64,000 bases of DNA, from the NCBI RefSeq assembly GCF_000720455.1, contig NZ_JOAK01000001.1, forward strand, positions 596,202 to 660,201. The letters are read 5' to 3'. The translations under genes and the position numbers were made by a program. The DNA comes from Streptomyces virginiae. GTDB taxonomy: Bacteria; Actinomycetota; Actinomycetes; Streptomycetales; Streptomycetaceae. Positions 26,478 through 36,920 of this stretch are shown in pieces. The notes below the pieces were generated by a model that ran no database searches, was not told where the DNA came from, and saw only the letters and a program-made list of their open reading frames with translations. Numbering within the stretch: position 1 is the first letter of the stretch; every line of letters begins with the position of its first letter.

Positions 26478-27014
26478 GTGCCTCGCCCCTTGGGAGAACT
26501 CGAAGACGCCGTCATGACGCGGGTGTGGCAGTGGAACCGCCCGGTCACCGTTCGGGAAGTCCTGGAAGACCTCCAGCAGGAACGGTCCATCGCGTACACC
26601 ACGGTCATGACCGTTATGGACAATCTCCATCAGAAGGGCTGGGTCCGCCGGGAAGCCGAAGGCCGCGCCTATCGATATACGGCGGTCTCCACCCGCGCCG
26701 CCTACTCGGCCGCACTGATGAACGAAGCCTGGTCGACGAGCGACAACCCCGCCGCCGCTCTCGTCGCCTTCTTCGGCATGATGTCCGCAGAACAGCGCGA
26801 AGCCCTCCGCGACGCCGTCCGGGTCGTCCAGTACGACGGCGAGTCCGCCGCCGACGCCCCCGCGGAACCCCACGGCGAACCCCGCGCGGAAGCGCCCGCA
26901 GAACCCCCCTCCGCGCCTTCCGGCGAACCTTCCCCGGAACCTTCCGCGGAACCTTCCGCGCCACCGGAAGCCGAAGGACGGTCCGCCGAGCACCCGAGGC
27001 CGCCGGGGCGATAG
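26478..27014 (+). CDS. BlaI/MecI/CopY-family transcriptional regulator
   Basis: A winged-helix repressor domain covers residues 1-80: LGELEDAVMTRVWQWNRPVTVREVLEDL, then IAYTTVMTVMDNLHQKGWVRREAEGRAYRY. I use the GTG at 26478 (VPRPLGELED), six bases after TATCGT, rather than the ATG at 26433. No BlaR/MecR protease is adjacent, and no beta-lactamase. The last 55 residues form an unusual Glu/Pro/Ala repeat (AEP, GEP, SEP units) absent from typical BlaI proteins. Confidence 0.87.
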   Translation: MPRPLGELEDAVMTRVWQWNRPVTVREVLEDLQQERSIAYTTVMTVMDNLHQKGWVRREAEGRAYRYTAVSTRAAYSAALMNEAWSTSDNPAAALVAFFGMMSAEQREALRDAVRVVQYDGESAADAPAEPHGEPRAEAPAEPPSAPSGEPSPEPSAEPSAPPEAEGRSAEHPRPPGR

Positions 27015-27025
27015 CGTCCGCAGCC

Positions 27026-27556
27026 ATGGGAGAGTTTTCCTCTGCACACGCAGAAACAGTGACGATCCGTCGTGCCCGCACACGCGATGTTCCCGCGCTG
27101 CGCCGCCTCCTCGACCAGTACGTGCAGCAGCGGATCCTGCTCGACAAAGCACCCGTCGTCCTTTACGAGGACATCCAGGAGTTCTGGGTCGCGGAACGCG
27201 ACTCCGACTCACAGGTAGTGGGCTGCGGCGCACTCCACGTGATGTGGGAAGACCTCGCCGAAGTACGCACTCTCGCCGTCGACCGCGACTTGAAGGGCGC
27301 CGGCGTCGGCCATCAGGTGCTCCAGCAGTTGTTGAGCACCGCCCGCGCGCTCGGGGTGAGCCGGGTTTTCTGCCTGACCTTCGAAGTCGAGTTCTTCGCG
27401 AAGCACGGCTTCGTCGAGATCGGCGAGACCCCGGTCGACACCGATGTCTACATGGAGCTCTTGCGTTCCTATGACGAGGGCGTCGCCGAGTTCCTCGGTC
27501 TCGAACGAGTGAAGCCGAACACCTTGGGCAACAGTCGGATGCTTCTGCACCTCTGA
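27026..27556 (+). CDS. GNAT amino-acid N-acetyltransferase (N-acetylglutamate synthase-like)
   Basis: The 176-residue GNAT protein carries the acetyl-CoA loop VDRDLKGAGVGHQVLQQLL and the family segment VSRVFCLTFEVEFFAKHGFVEIGE. These match the short actinobacterial N-acetylglutamate synthases (ArgA type), which start arginine synthesis by acetylating glutamate. Arginine genes are not adjacent, so the role is from family only. TAGCGT lies eight bases before the ATG (leaderless pattern). It directly follows the BlaI-like gene. Confidence 0.78.
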   Translation: MGEFSSAHAETVTIRRARTRDVPALRRLLDQYVQQRILLDKAPVVLYEDIQEFWVAERDSDSQVVGCGALHVMWEDLAEVRTLAVDRDLKGAGVGHQVLQQLLSTARALGVSRVFCLTFEVEFFAKHGFVEIGETPVDTDVYMELLRSYDEGVAEFLGLERVKPNTLGNSRMLLHL

Positions 27557-27721
27557 TCGATGGCCTCAGCTTTTCCGGCGCTCCGCGCACCTGTGGCCTA
27601 TGTCCGAATCGCGCACGTTTCCCGCCCCGTTGCGGTCTCGAACCTCTCCCGGGGGGTTTGTGTTTTCCAGGCAAAAGCGGTTTCCTTTCCGCGTACTGCT
27701 TTTCGATGAAAGGAAATCCCG

Positions 27722-28060
27722 GTGGCACAGAAGGTTCAGGTCCTTCTTGTCGACGACCTCGACGGTGGCGAGGCGGACGAGACGGTGACGTTCGCTCTGG
27801 ATGGCAAGACCTACGAGATCGACCTCACCACCGCCAACGCTGAAAAGCTCCGCGGTCTGCTCGACCCGTACACCAAGGGCGGCCGCCGCACCGGTGGCCG
27901 TGCCACCGCGGCCCGCGCCAAGGGCCGCGCCGCCGCGGCGACCGGCAACCCGGACACCGCCGAGATCCGCGCGTGGGCCAAGGAGAACGGCTACAACGTG
28001 AACGACCGCGGCCGCGTCCCGGCCGAGATCCGCGAGGCCTACGAGAAGGCCAAGGGCTGA
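27722..28060 (+). CDS. lsr2: Lsr2-family nucleoid-associated protein
   Basis: Lsr2 is the actinobacterial H-NS-like protein that silences AT-rich, often foreign, DNA. The N-terminal dimerisation domain (QKVQVLLVDDLDGGEADETVTFALDGKTYEIDLT) leads through an Ala/Arg linker to the DNA-binding domain with the RGR-type hook (EIRAWAKENGYNVNDRGRVPAEIREAY). The start is a GTG with GAAAGG ten bases upstream. The upstream 100 bases (27650-27720) are unusually AT-rich for this genome, which fits autorepression. The 3' end overlaps the convergent gene by 22 bases. Confidence 0.95.
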   Translation: MAQKVQVLLVDDLDGGEADETVTFALDGKTYEIDLTTANAEKLRGLLDPYTKGGRRTGGRATAARAKGRAAAATGNPDTAEIRAWAKENGYNVNDRGRVPAEIREAYEKAKG

Positions 28061-28623
28061 CGGACCCCGTTCGTACGCCGCCCCAGCCGCGCCCGGTGGC
28101 ATTCCGTCGCCGCCGCCGCGACCAGGCGTACGAGATCGGGCCCGCCGGCGGGCCCTGCGGCCCGCCCGGGACCGGGCAGGGCCGGCAGCAGCGCCTCACA
28201 CCCCTGCTCGGGGGGTCGCAGCCACACGGCGGCCCCCCGAGGGCTTCCTCCCAGGGGGAGCCCCGGTGGAGCCGGGGCGGTGATCCGCCCGCCCGCACCC
28301 AGGGCGGCCAGATCCAGGGCGACCCCGCCCCACTCCAGCCAGTCGAGCAGCCCGTCGAGCTCCTCTGCGCTCCCCGGGGCCACCAGGAACCGCATCCGGC
28401 GCCCCATCACGGCCACCGGACCCGTGGCGACCGGCCGGCGCAACAGCGCCGTACCGGCGTCCGACGGCAGCTCCAGCACGTCGAAGCCGATCCCGGTCAC
28501 GAGCTGGACCGGAGGCCCGCCCGTGACGGTCCAGCCCAGCACCCTCCCATACCAGGCGGCGTACGCGTCCTCCTCGGGCGCGACGCGGGGCGGCGGGACG
28601 GTCGGCAGGACGGTTGCGGCCAT
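28039..28623 (-). CDS. SCO3374-family hypothetical protein
   Basis: A 194-residue protein encoded between lsr2 and clpC, where Streptomyces genomes carry the so-called SCO3374 family. The start MAATVLPTVPPPRVAPEEDAYAAWYGRVLGWTVTGGPPVQLVTG recalls the N-terminal segment of bifunctional primase/polymerase-like proteins, but no catalytic acidic residues are obvious. The last 22 bases overlap lsr2 tail to tail. A large inverted repeat lies 45 bases upstream of the start. Function unknown. Confidence 0.72.
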   Translation of the reverse strand: MAATVLPTVPPPRVAPEEDAYAAWYGRVLGWTVTGGPPVQLVTGIGFDVLELPSDAGTALLRRPVATGPVAVMGRRMRFLVAPGSAEELDGLLDWLEWGGVALDLAALGAGGRITAPAPPGLPLGGSPRGAAVWLRPPEQGCEALLPALPGPGRAAGPAGGPDLVRLVAAAATECHRARLGRRTNGVRQPLAFS

Positions 28624-28667
28624 ACCCGGAGCAACTGCGGAATCGTGCGGGGGTTACGGTGGAGGTC

Positions 28668-28697
28668 ACGTTCCGCACTCGCAGATGTGCGGAACGT
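28668..28697. repeat. Inverted repeat, possible operator or hairpin
   Basis: ACGTTCCGCAC (28668-28678) and GTGCGGAACGT (28687-28697) are perfect 11-bp arms around eight bases. It lies 45 bases upstream of the minus-strand SCO3374-type gene and far upstream of clpC. It is not followed by a T tract, so an operator is likelier than a terminator. Confidence 0.55.
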
Positions 28698-28740
28698 AAA
28701 CGTCCATGGAGGCGGAGTCCCACATTCGAGACGGAACTCT

Positions 28741-28754
28741 GTTCGCCCTCAGCG
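28741..28754 (+). promoter_or_regulatory. ClgR box 1
   Basis: GTTCGC-CCTCA-GCG matches the ClgR consensus GTTCGC-N5-GCG exactly. ClgR is the actinobacterial activator of clp and lon genes. The site is 345 bases upstream of clpC. Confidence 0.65.
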
Positions 28755-28846
28755 GAGGGAACCGGCGCCACCGGCATGGAGTGTCAGCCCTTACGGGTAA
28801 GACATTCCTAGTGGATCGGGGCGACACGCTGATTTGACCGGCTTCC

Positions 28847-28860
28847 GTTCGCCGTCGGCG
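28847..28860 (+). promoter_or_regulatory. ClgR box 2
   Basis: GTTCGC-CGTCG-GCG is a second exact match to GTTCGC-N5-GCG, 106 bases downstream of the first. It begins eight bases after a TTGACC hexamer (28834-28839), so it may overlap the core promoter of clpC. Confidence 0.65.
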
Positions 28861-29085
28861 TACACGCATGACGGGTATCTGCCTGGCCTGCGGGAACATC
28901 GTCTCGCACCATCGAGTTGGAGCAGTTGTCGGCTCTTCGAGCCGGTTTTCCCGCTGATGCAGGGGTGAGCCGTGGACGGATGTCGGCAGTTGGAATGAGC
29001 TGTCCCGCCCCGCGGGACTAGCATGCGGAAGGACAGGGCGGGGACCGACCCCGAACTGCCCGACCGCTCTGAGGAGCGATAAACG

Positions 29086-31611
<2,526 letters not shown>

Positions 31612-31635
31612 CGCGTAGGTGCGACCGAGCACCAC

Positions 31636-31677
31636 AAGGGGCGGCCCCGGAACCGAAGGGTTCCGGGGCCGCCCCTT
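31636..31677 (+). terminator. Strong intrinsic terminator after clpC
   Basis: AAGGGGCGGCCCCGGAACC (31636-31654) and its exact complement (31659-31677) make a 19-bp stem with a four-base loop, ending in TTT. It separates clpC from the convergent NACHT gene and can act on both strands. Confidence 0.9.
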
Positions 31678-31689
31678 TGCCGTCACGGG

Positions 31690-34662
31690 TCACTGCTCGT
31701 ACACCGTGGTGTACGGCTCCACCTCGGCGCCGGGGAACCGCTGCCGCAGCCGCTCCTCCAGCTCCGCCGGCAGCATCTCGTGCCCGTACAGCCGCAGGGT
31801 CCGCAGGGACGGCAGCAGCCGGACGTGCCGGAGGAGGCCCTCCAGCACCTCGTCCGGCACGGCGAGCTCCTCCAGCCGTTCCAGCCGGGAGATCTCCGCC
31901 CAGTCGGCCGGTCCGGCAGGCCGCCAGCGGTGTCCGAGGTTCAGCACGCGCAGCCCCGTGTGCCGGCTCATGCCGGTCACGTCGACCTCGGGGGCGTCCA
32001 GCACCAGCCTCGTCAGGCGTGCAGTGGGCGCGAGGTCACCGACCGACCAGGGCAGCGAGGAGTAGAACTCCAGCGAATGCAGGCGGGGCCAGCTCGTGAT
32101 CGCCTCGTGCAGTCCGGGAACGGATCCGTCGAGGCAGGCGGCTCCGACGGGCAGACCGTGCAGGCCCGTCACATCGGCGAGTCTGAAGCACCCGGTGATG
32201 TCCAGCACCGTCAAGGCGTTCTGTCCACGGAGGAAGTCCACGTCCGTGAGGTGGGGGAGCCTGAAGAGGCACACGCTCTTCACCTGGACGCGTGAGAGCA
32301 GATCCGACACGGCGCGCTGCGACACCTGCTGGGAGATGAAGAAGCCGGGCGCAGCGGCGAAGGCCTGCAGGGCGTCCGCCTCGGCGTCGTTGTGGATCTC
32401 AAGGGTCATCAGCGGCGGGGTGATCCGTTCGATCACCTCCCGGGCGTACTCCCGCGTGTCGAAGCGGCTCCACAGCGCGGCCAGGGCCCGGTGGACGTCC
32501 GGCGATGGTGCGGCGCGGAATCCGGCCAGGTAGGGGATGGCCCGCTCGGAGAGGGTCTCGCCGGCCGCGGCGACGGCCATGAGGGCCTCCTCCTTGGCAG
32601 CCGTCGCCGGATCGGCCAGCAGTTCCAGGACCAGAGGGCCGGTCCGGCCCAGCTGCTTGGCCTCGTCGATGCTCCGGGGCGGTAGGAGGTGCTTCACGGC
32701 GGCCTCGGCCTCGGCGCGGAGCGCGGGGTCCAGTTCAGTCGCGTACTGGAGGGAGGCGTAGGCGAGGAGTACGGACCGGTTGGACCCCCGGGCCAGCAGA
32801 GCCCGGATGATCTCGGTGCGTTCGCGAGGGCGGCCCTGGGCGACCGCCATGCGGATGACGTCCTCCCACTGGTCGTCGTCCGCGTGGCCGGTCAGTTCGC
32901 CCAGACTCCCCTCGTCCAGGGACGCCCGTGCCCCCAGGAAGTCCTGGAAGGTGCGGTGGACGAACTCGACGGTGTCCACCGTGGGCGCCCGAAGCAGGCC
33001 GGTGCGCTCCAGGAAGTGGGCGAAGACGGCCGGCGGGTCGCCGAGGACGGCCGCGGCCGGCACGGCGGGCAGCGCGTCCGCGATCAGCGCCTCGGCCCGG
33101 GAGCGGTCCATTTCCGTACGGCCGTTGCGGATCAGCCAGTAGGCGAGCCGCTGGAGCAGCTGGAGCTGGGGTTCCTCGGCCAGGTACGGCAGGCGAAGGC
33201 CCCGCTCGCGGTCGCGGCGGTGCAGCAGCATGGACAGGGCGGCCGCGTACAGCTCCTTGCGGCCGGTGGGCAGGAAGCCGCGGCGCTCGCGGTGCAGGGC
33301 GCAGATCAGGCCGCACAGCAGCGGATTGGTGGCGAGGCGGGCCAGGTCGGGTTTGCCGCGTACGGAGTCCAGCAGCAGGTCCGCGTATCCGTCGGGGGCG
33401 CGGGCGGCGGTGTGCCAGCGTTCGACGAAGGCCCGGACGTTCGCCGGGCTCATCGGGGCGAGGGTCACCTCGGTGAAGTCCTCACCCGCCAGCCAGTCCG
33501 TCCGGACCGCCGAGGGCCTGGAAGTGATCAGCCAGCGGTTGCCCGGGTAGGCCGTGATCAGGTCGGCCAGCCAGTCCCTGGCGTTCTCCCGCTCCGCCTC
33601 GGGGATCTCGTCGATGCCGTCGACGAGGATCAGGGCCCGCCCGTCACGCAGGACGCGGCTCTCCCAGCCCTCGGGGGGCTCTCCGGCGAGCGGGGTGCCG
33701 GCGAGGAAGTCGCGGGGTGCGGGGAGCCGCTCGCCGTGCCGGGTCAGGGTGCGCAGGGGCAGGACGTACGGGACGAGGCCGTTGCCGGTCCCCTTGGCCG
33801 TGGAGACGGCCAGCCACTGGATGAGCGTGGTCTTGCCCGATCCGGCGTCTCCGCGCAGCAGGACGCGGTGGTGCTCGTTGAGGAGTCGCTCGGCGGACAG
33901 GTGGTGCTGCGCGGATTTCCGCGCGGCCTTGGGAGGGCCGTGTTCGGGCTCGGGCGCCACGGGTCCGGCGACCTCCAGCGACACGTACGCCGCGTCCAGC
34001 GGCCAGCGGGAGGAGCCCGGCTCCAGGTCCAGGCCGAAGATGGTGAGGGTGGAGTGGCGGCGGGCCACGTAGGCGAGGTAGCGCTCCTCGAAGGCCGTGT
34101 CGCGGCCGTCCTGGCGGGGCAGGCGCGTCAGCAGCTCGTCCACCTTGGCGATGGTCTCGGCGTGCAGCCTGCTCTGTCCGACCAGGGTCGCGGCCACGAA
34201 GGTGGAGCGCTGGGTGAAGAAGTTCAGGATGTGCAGGGAGGCCAGTTCGACCAGGCGGTCGTGGAAGAGTTCGGCGTCCCGGGAGAGCCCGGTGTCCGGG
34301 GCGGCGGCCCGGAGCCGGCGGGCGAAGGCCGCGGGTCCGAGGCGGACGGCCTCCACGTCGGTGAGGGTGAGGTCGCCCAGGGCGTGGAGGGTCGCCGCGA
34401 GCGCCGCCGCCACGCCGGCCTCCCCGCCGGGCGGGAGCGGCCGCTCGCCCGGGGCCCGCAGGGCCTCGCGGACCAGGTGGTCGGCGAGCCTGCGCAGGTC
34501 CGCCGCGTCGAGGTCGTGCTTCTCGCGCCGGGAGACGTAGGAGGAGATGCGCTGCGGCCGGTCGACCAGGCCCGCGCCCGCGCCCTCGGTGCGTAAGAGC
34601 TTCTTGATCAGGGGTGCCACGACCCCGGAGGCTAGCCGGATCCCCACCACGGATGCGTCCAC
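31690..34662 (-). CDS. NACHT-LRR NTPase (bacterial NLR-like protein)
   Basis: The 990-residue protein has three parts. Residues 1-235 are a helical N-terminal domain (VAPLIKKLLRTEGAGAGLVDRPQRISSYV) of the NACHT-associated helical type. Residues 255-560 are a NACHT NTPase: Walker A LLRGDAGSGKTTLIQWLAV near 270, Walker B ALILVDGIDEIPEAE near 345, sensor RWLITSRPSAV, then FVHRTFQDFLGARA. Residues about 580-760 look like HEAT-type helical repeats, and 770-985 are leucine-rich repeats (LTDVDFLRGQNALTVLDITGC, LTRLVLDAPEVDVTGM). Related bacterial NACHT proteins defend against phages. No separate effector gene adjoins. Start GTG at 34662, eight bases after TACGCT. Confidence 0.9.
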   Translation of the reverse strand: MDASVVGIRLASGVVAPLIKKLLRTEGAGAGLVDRPQRISSYVSRREKHDLDAADLRRLADHLVREALRAPGERPLPPGGEAGVAAALAATLHALGDLTLTDVEAVRLGPAAFARRLRAAAPDTGLSRDAELFHDRLVELASLHILNFFTQRSTFVAATLVGQSRLHAETIAKVDELLTRLPRQDGRDTAFEERYLAYVARRHSTLTIFGLDLEPGSSRWPLDAAYVSLEVAGPVAPEPEHGPPKAARKSAQHHLSAERLLNEHHRVLLRGDAGSGKTTLIQWLAVSTAKGTGNGLVPYVLPLRTLTRHGERLPAPRDFLAGTPLAGEPPEGWESRVLRDGRALILVDGIDEIPEAERENARDWLADLITAYPGNRWLITSRPSAVRTDWLAGEDFTEVTLAPMSPANVRAFVERWHTAARAPDGYADLLLDSVRGKPDLARLATNPLLCGLICALHRERRGFLPTGRKELYAAALSMLLHRRDRERGLRLPYLAEEPQLQLLQRLAYWLIRNGRTEMDRSRAEALIADALPAVPAAAVLGDPPAVFAHFLERTGLLRAPTVDTVEFVHRTFQDFLGARASLDEGSLGELTGHADDDQWEDVIRMAVAQGRPRERTEIIRALLARGSNRSVLLAYASLQYATELDPALRAEAEAAVKHLLPPRSIDEAKQLGRTGPLVLELLADPATAAKEEALMAVAAAGETLSERAIPYLAGFRAAPSPDVHRALAALWSRFDTREYAREVIERITPPLMTLEIHNDAEADALQAFAAAPGFFISQQVSQRAVSDLLSRVQVKSVCLFRLPHLTDVDFLRGQNALTVLDITGCFRLADVTGLHGLPVGAACLDGSVPGLHEAITSWPRLHSLEFYSSLPWSVGDLAPTARLTRLVLDAPEVDVTGMSRHTGLRVLNLGHRWRPAGPADWAEISRLERLEELAVPDEVLEGLLRHVRLLPSLRTLRLYGHEMLPAELEERLRQRFPGAEVEPYTTVYEQ

Positions 34663-35001
34663 GAGCCCGGAGCGTAGCGCCGGTCACATTCGCGGGGATC
34701 CGAATCGGTGAAGCCGCGCCCCGGCCGGTGACAAGGGGCACAGGATAAATCGGACATACTAGGGGGTTTCGTAGATCAAACAGGCCCTGTCGAGAGGCCT
34801 TCGCCCCTGGTGGATCCCGTCAACGGGCCACGTCACCCCGGCATCGCTACGAGCCCCGGTAGTAAACGGGGACGTTTGGGGAAGACCGGGCATTCGGGTT
34901 ACCAAAGATGAGCCAACCCGGCACATGGCTGAGCGTGCCGGGTCACTTCATGCCCGAGACGGGCGTGATCGCCCATGTCCCCGGCCCCGGAGGTCTGCTC
35001 T
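34663..35001. other. Divergent promoter and structured leader region (NACHT gene / M23 gene)
   Basis: No gene is supported in these 339 bases. Toward M23 there is a possible promoter around 34729-34762 (TGACAA, then CATACTAGG). Three foldable elements follow: CCCCG/CGGGG (34854-34871), a 9-bp stem ACCCGGCAC/GTGCCGGGT (34916-34943) and GGGCG/CGCCC (34961-34974). The M23 ribosome-binding site GGAGG is at 34990-34994. A reading frame from ATG 34908 runs through the hairpins and is probably not a gene. Confidence 0.5.
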
Positions 35002-35589
35002 ATGTCCGCGAAGCGCGTCATCACCCGTTCTACCCGTATCACCGTCGGCGCAACCCTCGGTGCTGTGCTGGCTCTCGGGGCCGGGACGACCGCCGCCTTC
35101 GCCGACGCCCCGCAGACGGCTCCCGCCGCCGCCACCGCCGACGTCGCCGCAGCGGCGAAGAAGAAGGCCGGTCTCTGGGACAAGCCGCTGGAGAAGTACA
35201 CGCTGTCCGCGACCTTCGGCAAGGGCGGCAGCATGTGGGCCCGCAAGCACTCCGGCCAGGACTTCGCCGTCCCGGTCGGCACCCCGGTCAAGGCCGCGGC
35301 CGCCGGCGTCGTCGTCAAGGCCGGCCCGAACGGCGGCGGCGACGGCCCCGCCTACGGCAACGCCATCGTGATCAAGCACGCGAACAACACGTACTCGCAG
35401 TACGCGCACCTGTCGAAGATCCAGGTCAAGGTCGGCCAGAAGGTCTCCGTCAAGCAGCGCATCGCCCTGTCCGGCAACACCGGAAACTCCAGCGGCCCGC
35501 ACCTGCACTTCGAGATCCGCACCACCCCGAACTACGGTTCGGCTCTCAACCCGGTGGCCTTCCTGCGCACCAACGGCGTCAGCATCTGA
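35002..35589 (+). CDS. Secreted M23-family metallopeptidase (cell-wall endopeptidase)
   Basis: I place the start at ATG 35002 (MSAKRVITRSTRITVGATLGAV), with GGAGG eight bases upstream. A Sec signal peptide ends near AFADAPQ. The LytM/M23 domain carries the zinc ligands in HSGQDFAVPVGTPV and the catalytic motif GPHLHFEIRTTPN. Such enzymes cut peptidoglycan cross-bridges during growth or germination. The long, foldable leader upstream suggests post-transcriptional control. A strong terminator follows. The nearby SigE-Cse operon senses cell-wall damage, so functional linkage is plausible but unproven. Confidence 0.92.
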   Translation: MSAKRVITRSTRITVGATLGAVLALGAGTTAAFADAPQTAPAAATADVAAAAKKKAGLWDKPLEKYTLSATFGKGGSMWARKHSGQDFAVPVGTPVKAAAAGVVVKAGPNGGGDGPAYGNAIVIKHANNTYSQYAHLSKIQVKVGQKVSVKQRIALSGNTGNSSGPHLHFEIRTTPNYGSALNPVAFLRTNGVSI

Positions 35590-35612
35590 CCTGCGCCACA
35601 CGCAACGTGACC

Positions 35613-35646
35613 GAAGCCGACCGGCCCCTGGGGGCCGGTCGGCTTC
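35613..35646. terminator. Bidirectional hairpin terminator
   Basis: GAAGCCGACCGGCCCC (35613-35628) and GGGGCCGGTCGGCTTC (35631-35646) form a perfect 16-bp stem with a minimal loop. It separates the convergent M23 and LamG genes. Confidence 0.9.
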
Positions 35647-35705
35647 GTCGTGTCCGACCGACCGGGATCGTCGGCTCCGGTCGGGTCAGGACCGGGCAGG
35701 CCCGG

Positions 35706-36866
35706 TCAGGTCAGCAGCCAGGCGTGGGCCGGCTTCGGCGCCGGGCCGAGCTTGCCCTCCTTGTACGCCGCCGCCTGCTCCGCCGAGAAGGCGGCGTTGT
35801 AGATCTTGATGTTGTGCAGTGCGCCCTGCCACGGGCCCGTCCAGATGTTGTGGTGCTTGGACCGGCCGATCTGGAGCGGGCCGGGAGCCTGCCAGATGGC
35901 CGGGACCTCGGTCTCACCGGCCTTCTTGCCGTCCACGTAGAGGGCGATGTTCTTCTTCTCCGCGTCGTACGTGGCCATCACCAGGGTCGGCGTCTTGAGG
36001 ATGGTCAGCCCTTCGGCGGCGACGGTCTTGGTGGTCGCCGCGGCGCCCTTGTCGCCCGTCTGCACCCGGAAGATCCACGCCTGCTTGCCGTTCACCTCGT
36101 TCACGCCGAGCTCGAACGAGAAGGACTCCCCGTCGCCCTGGCTCATGACGATCCGCGAGCCCTTGGTGGCCGAGCTGTAGGCGCGCGCCGTGATCGTGAA
36201 GCTCTTGGAGACGTCGACGACGGGCTCGGCGGACTGCCCCCACGAGTTCGCGTTGCCCTTGCCGACGACCTGGAACCGCTTGCCCAGCGGGCCGACCTTG
36301 AGGTCGGGGCCCAGCCGGATGCCCATCGAGCCGTAGCTGTCGCGCAGCAGGGTGTCGTCACCCGCGACGGTGGCCGTGTAGGCGGCCGGCGACTTGGAGT
36401 CCTCCGGTTCGGGCGAGGCGGACGCCGAGGGCTGGGCGTTCGTCCCCTCGGGCCCGTCGCCGCCGCCGGCCAGCAGGAAGAACGTTCCACCGCCGGCCAG
36501 CAGCGCCAGTACGGTCACCCCGCCGACCAGCGTCCACCGCTTCTTCTTGCGTCGTGCGGCCTCGGAACGGTCGGCCATGGCCTCCCAGTCCGGCTGCTCC
36601 GACGCGCCGGGTATGTCCGGACCGGCCAGCAGCGTGAAGCCCGGCTGGGCCGGGGCCGGGGCGGGGGCCGGCTGCCACGGCTGTCCTTGCGCGTCCTGCT
36701 GGTACGGGTTCGGCTGCTGCCCGGACTGCGGATAGCCGTAGCCACCGTCTCCGGACGGGTAGCCGTAACCGGTCTGGGCGGGCGGTCCCGGCGGGAACCC
36801 GTATCCGCCGCTGCCGTGGGCGGGCTCGGGCTGCGGGCTGCTCGGGGGATTCGTGCCGTCGGTCAT
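35706..36866 (-). CDS. Membrane-anchored LamG/concanavalin-like protein
   Basis: The 386-residue protein has a disordered cytoplasmic N terminus rich in Pro, Gly, Tyr and Gln (GYGYPSGDGGYGYPQSG), a basic stop (ARRKKKRW) and one transmembrane helix at about residues 110-130. Outside lies a LamG-type jelly-roll domain (SFTITARAYSSATKGSRIVMSQG through IGRSKHHNIWTGPWQGALHNIKIYNAAFSAEQAAAYKEG). Such domains bind carbohydrates or proteins. It follows cseC on the same strand after 54 bases and might be expressed with the envelope-stress operon. Confidence 0.85.
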   Translation of the reverse strand: MTDGTNPPSSPQPEPAHGSGGYGFPPGPPAQTGYGYPSGDGGYGYPQSGQQPNPYQQDAQGQPWQPAPAPAPAQPGFTLLAGPDIPGASEQPDWEAMADRSEAARRKKKRWTLVGGVTVLALLAGGGTFFLLAGGGDGPEGTNAQPSASASPEPEDSKSPAAYTATVAGDDTLLRDSYGSMGIRLGPDLKVGPLGKRFQVVGKGNANSWGQSAEPVVDVSKSFTITARAYSSATKGSRIVMSQGDGESFSFELGVNEVNGKQAWIFRVQTGDKGAAATTKTVAAEGLTILKTPTLVMATYDAEKKNIALYVDGKKAGETEVPAIWQAPGPLQIGRSKHHNIWTGPWQGALHNIKIYNAAFSAEQAAAYKEGKLGPAPKPAHAWLLT

Positions 36867-36920
36867 GGCACGGAGCCTAAGACACGCACCCGTGCGCGGG
36901 CACGGCCCGGTCCCCGTCCG

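Larger units (their letters stand above)
28624..29085 (+). other. Long intergenic/leader region upstream of clpC
   Basis: These 462 bases hold no convincing gene. They contain a 30-base inverted repeat (28668-28697), two exact matches to the ClgR box, a TTGACC at 28834-28839 overlapping the approach to the second box, and the clpC ribosome-binding site GAGGAG at 29071-29076. I could not assign a clear -10 element. Confidence 0.6.

Noticed and set aside
31690..34662. NACHT gene as part of a clpC operon or classic multi-gene defence island
   Set aside because: It is on the opposite strand, convergent, and separated by a 19-bp terminator stem. No nuclease, methylase, integrase or other defence gene adjoins.
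34745..35001. ydaO-type c-di-AMP riboswitch before the M23 gene
   Set aside because: Expected for Streptomyces cell-wall hydrolases, but the conserved blocks (CCGACAGCTAAC and the GGGGTGAATC-type segment) are absent by eye. Kept only as an unexplained structured leader.
34908..35001. Upstream ORF from ATG 34908
   Set aside because: It runs through two hairpins, lacks a ribosome-binding site and continues out of frame through the M23 gene.
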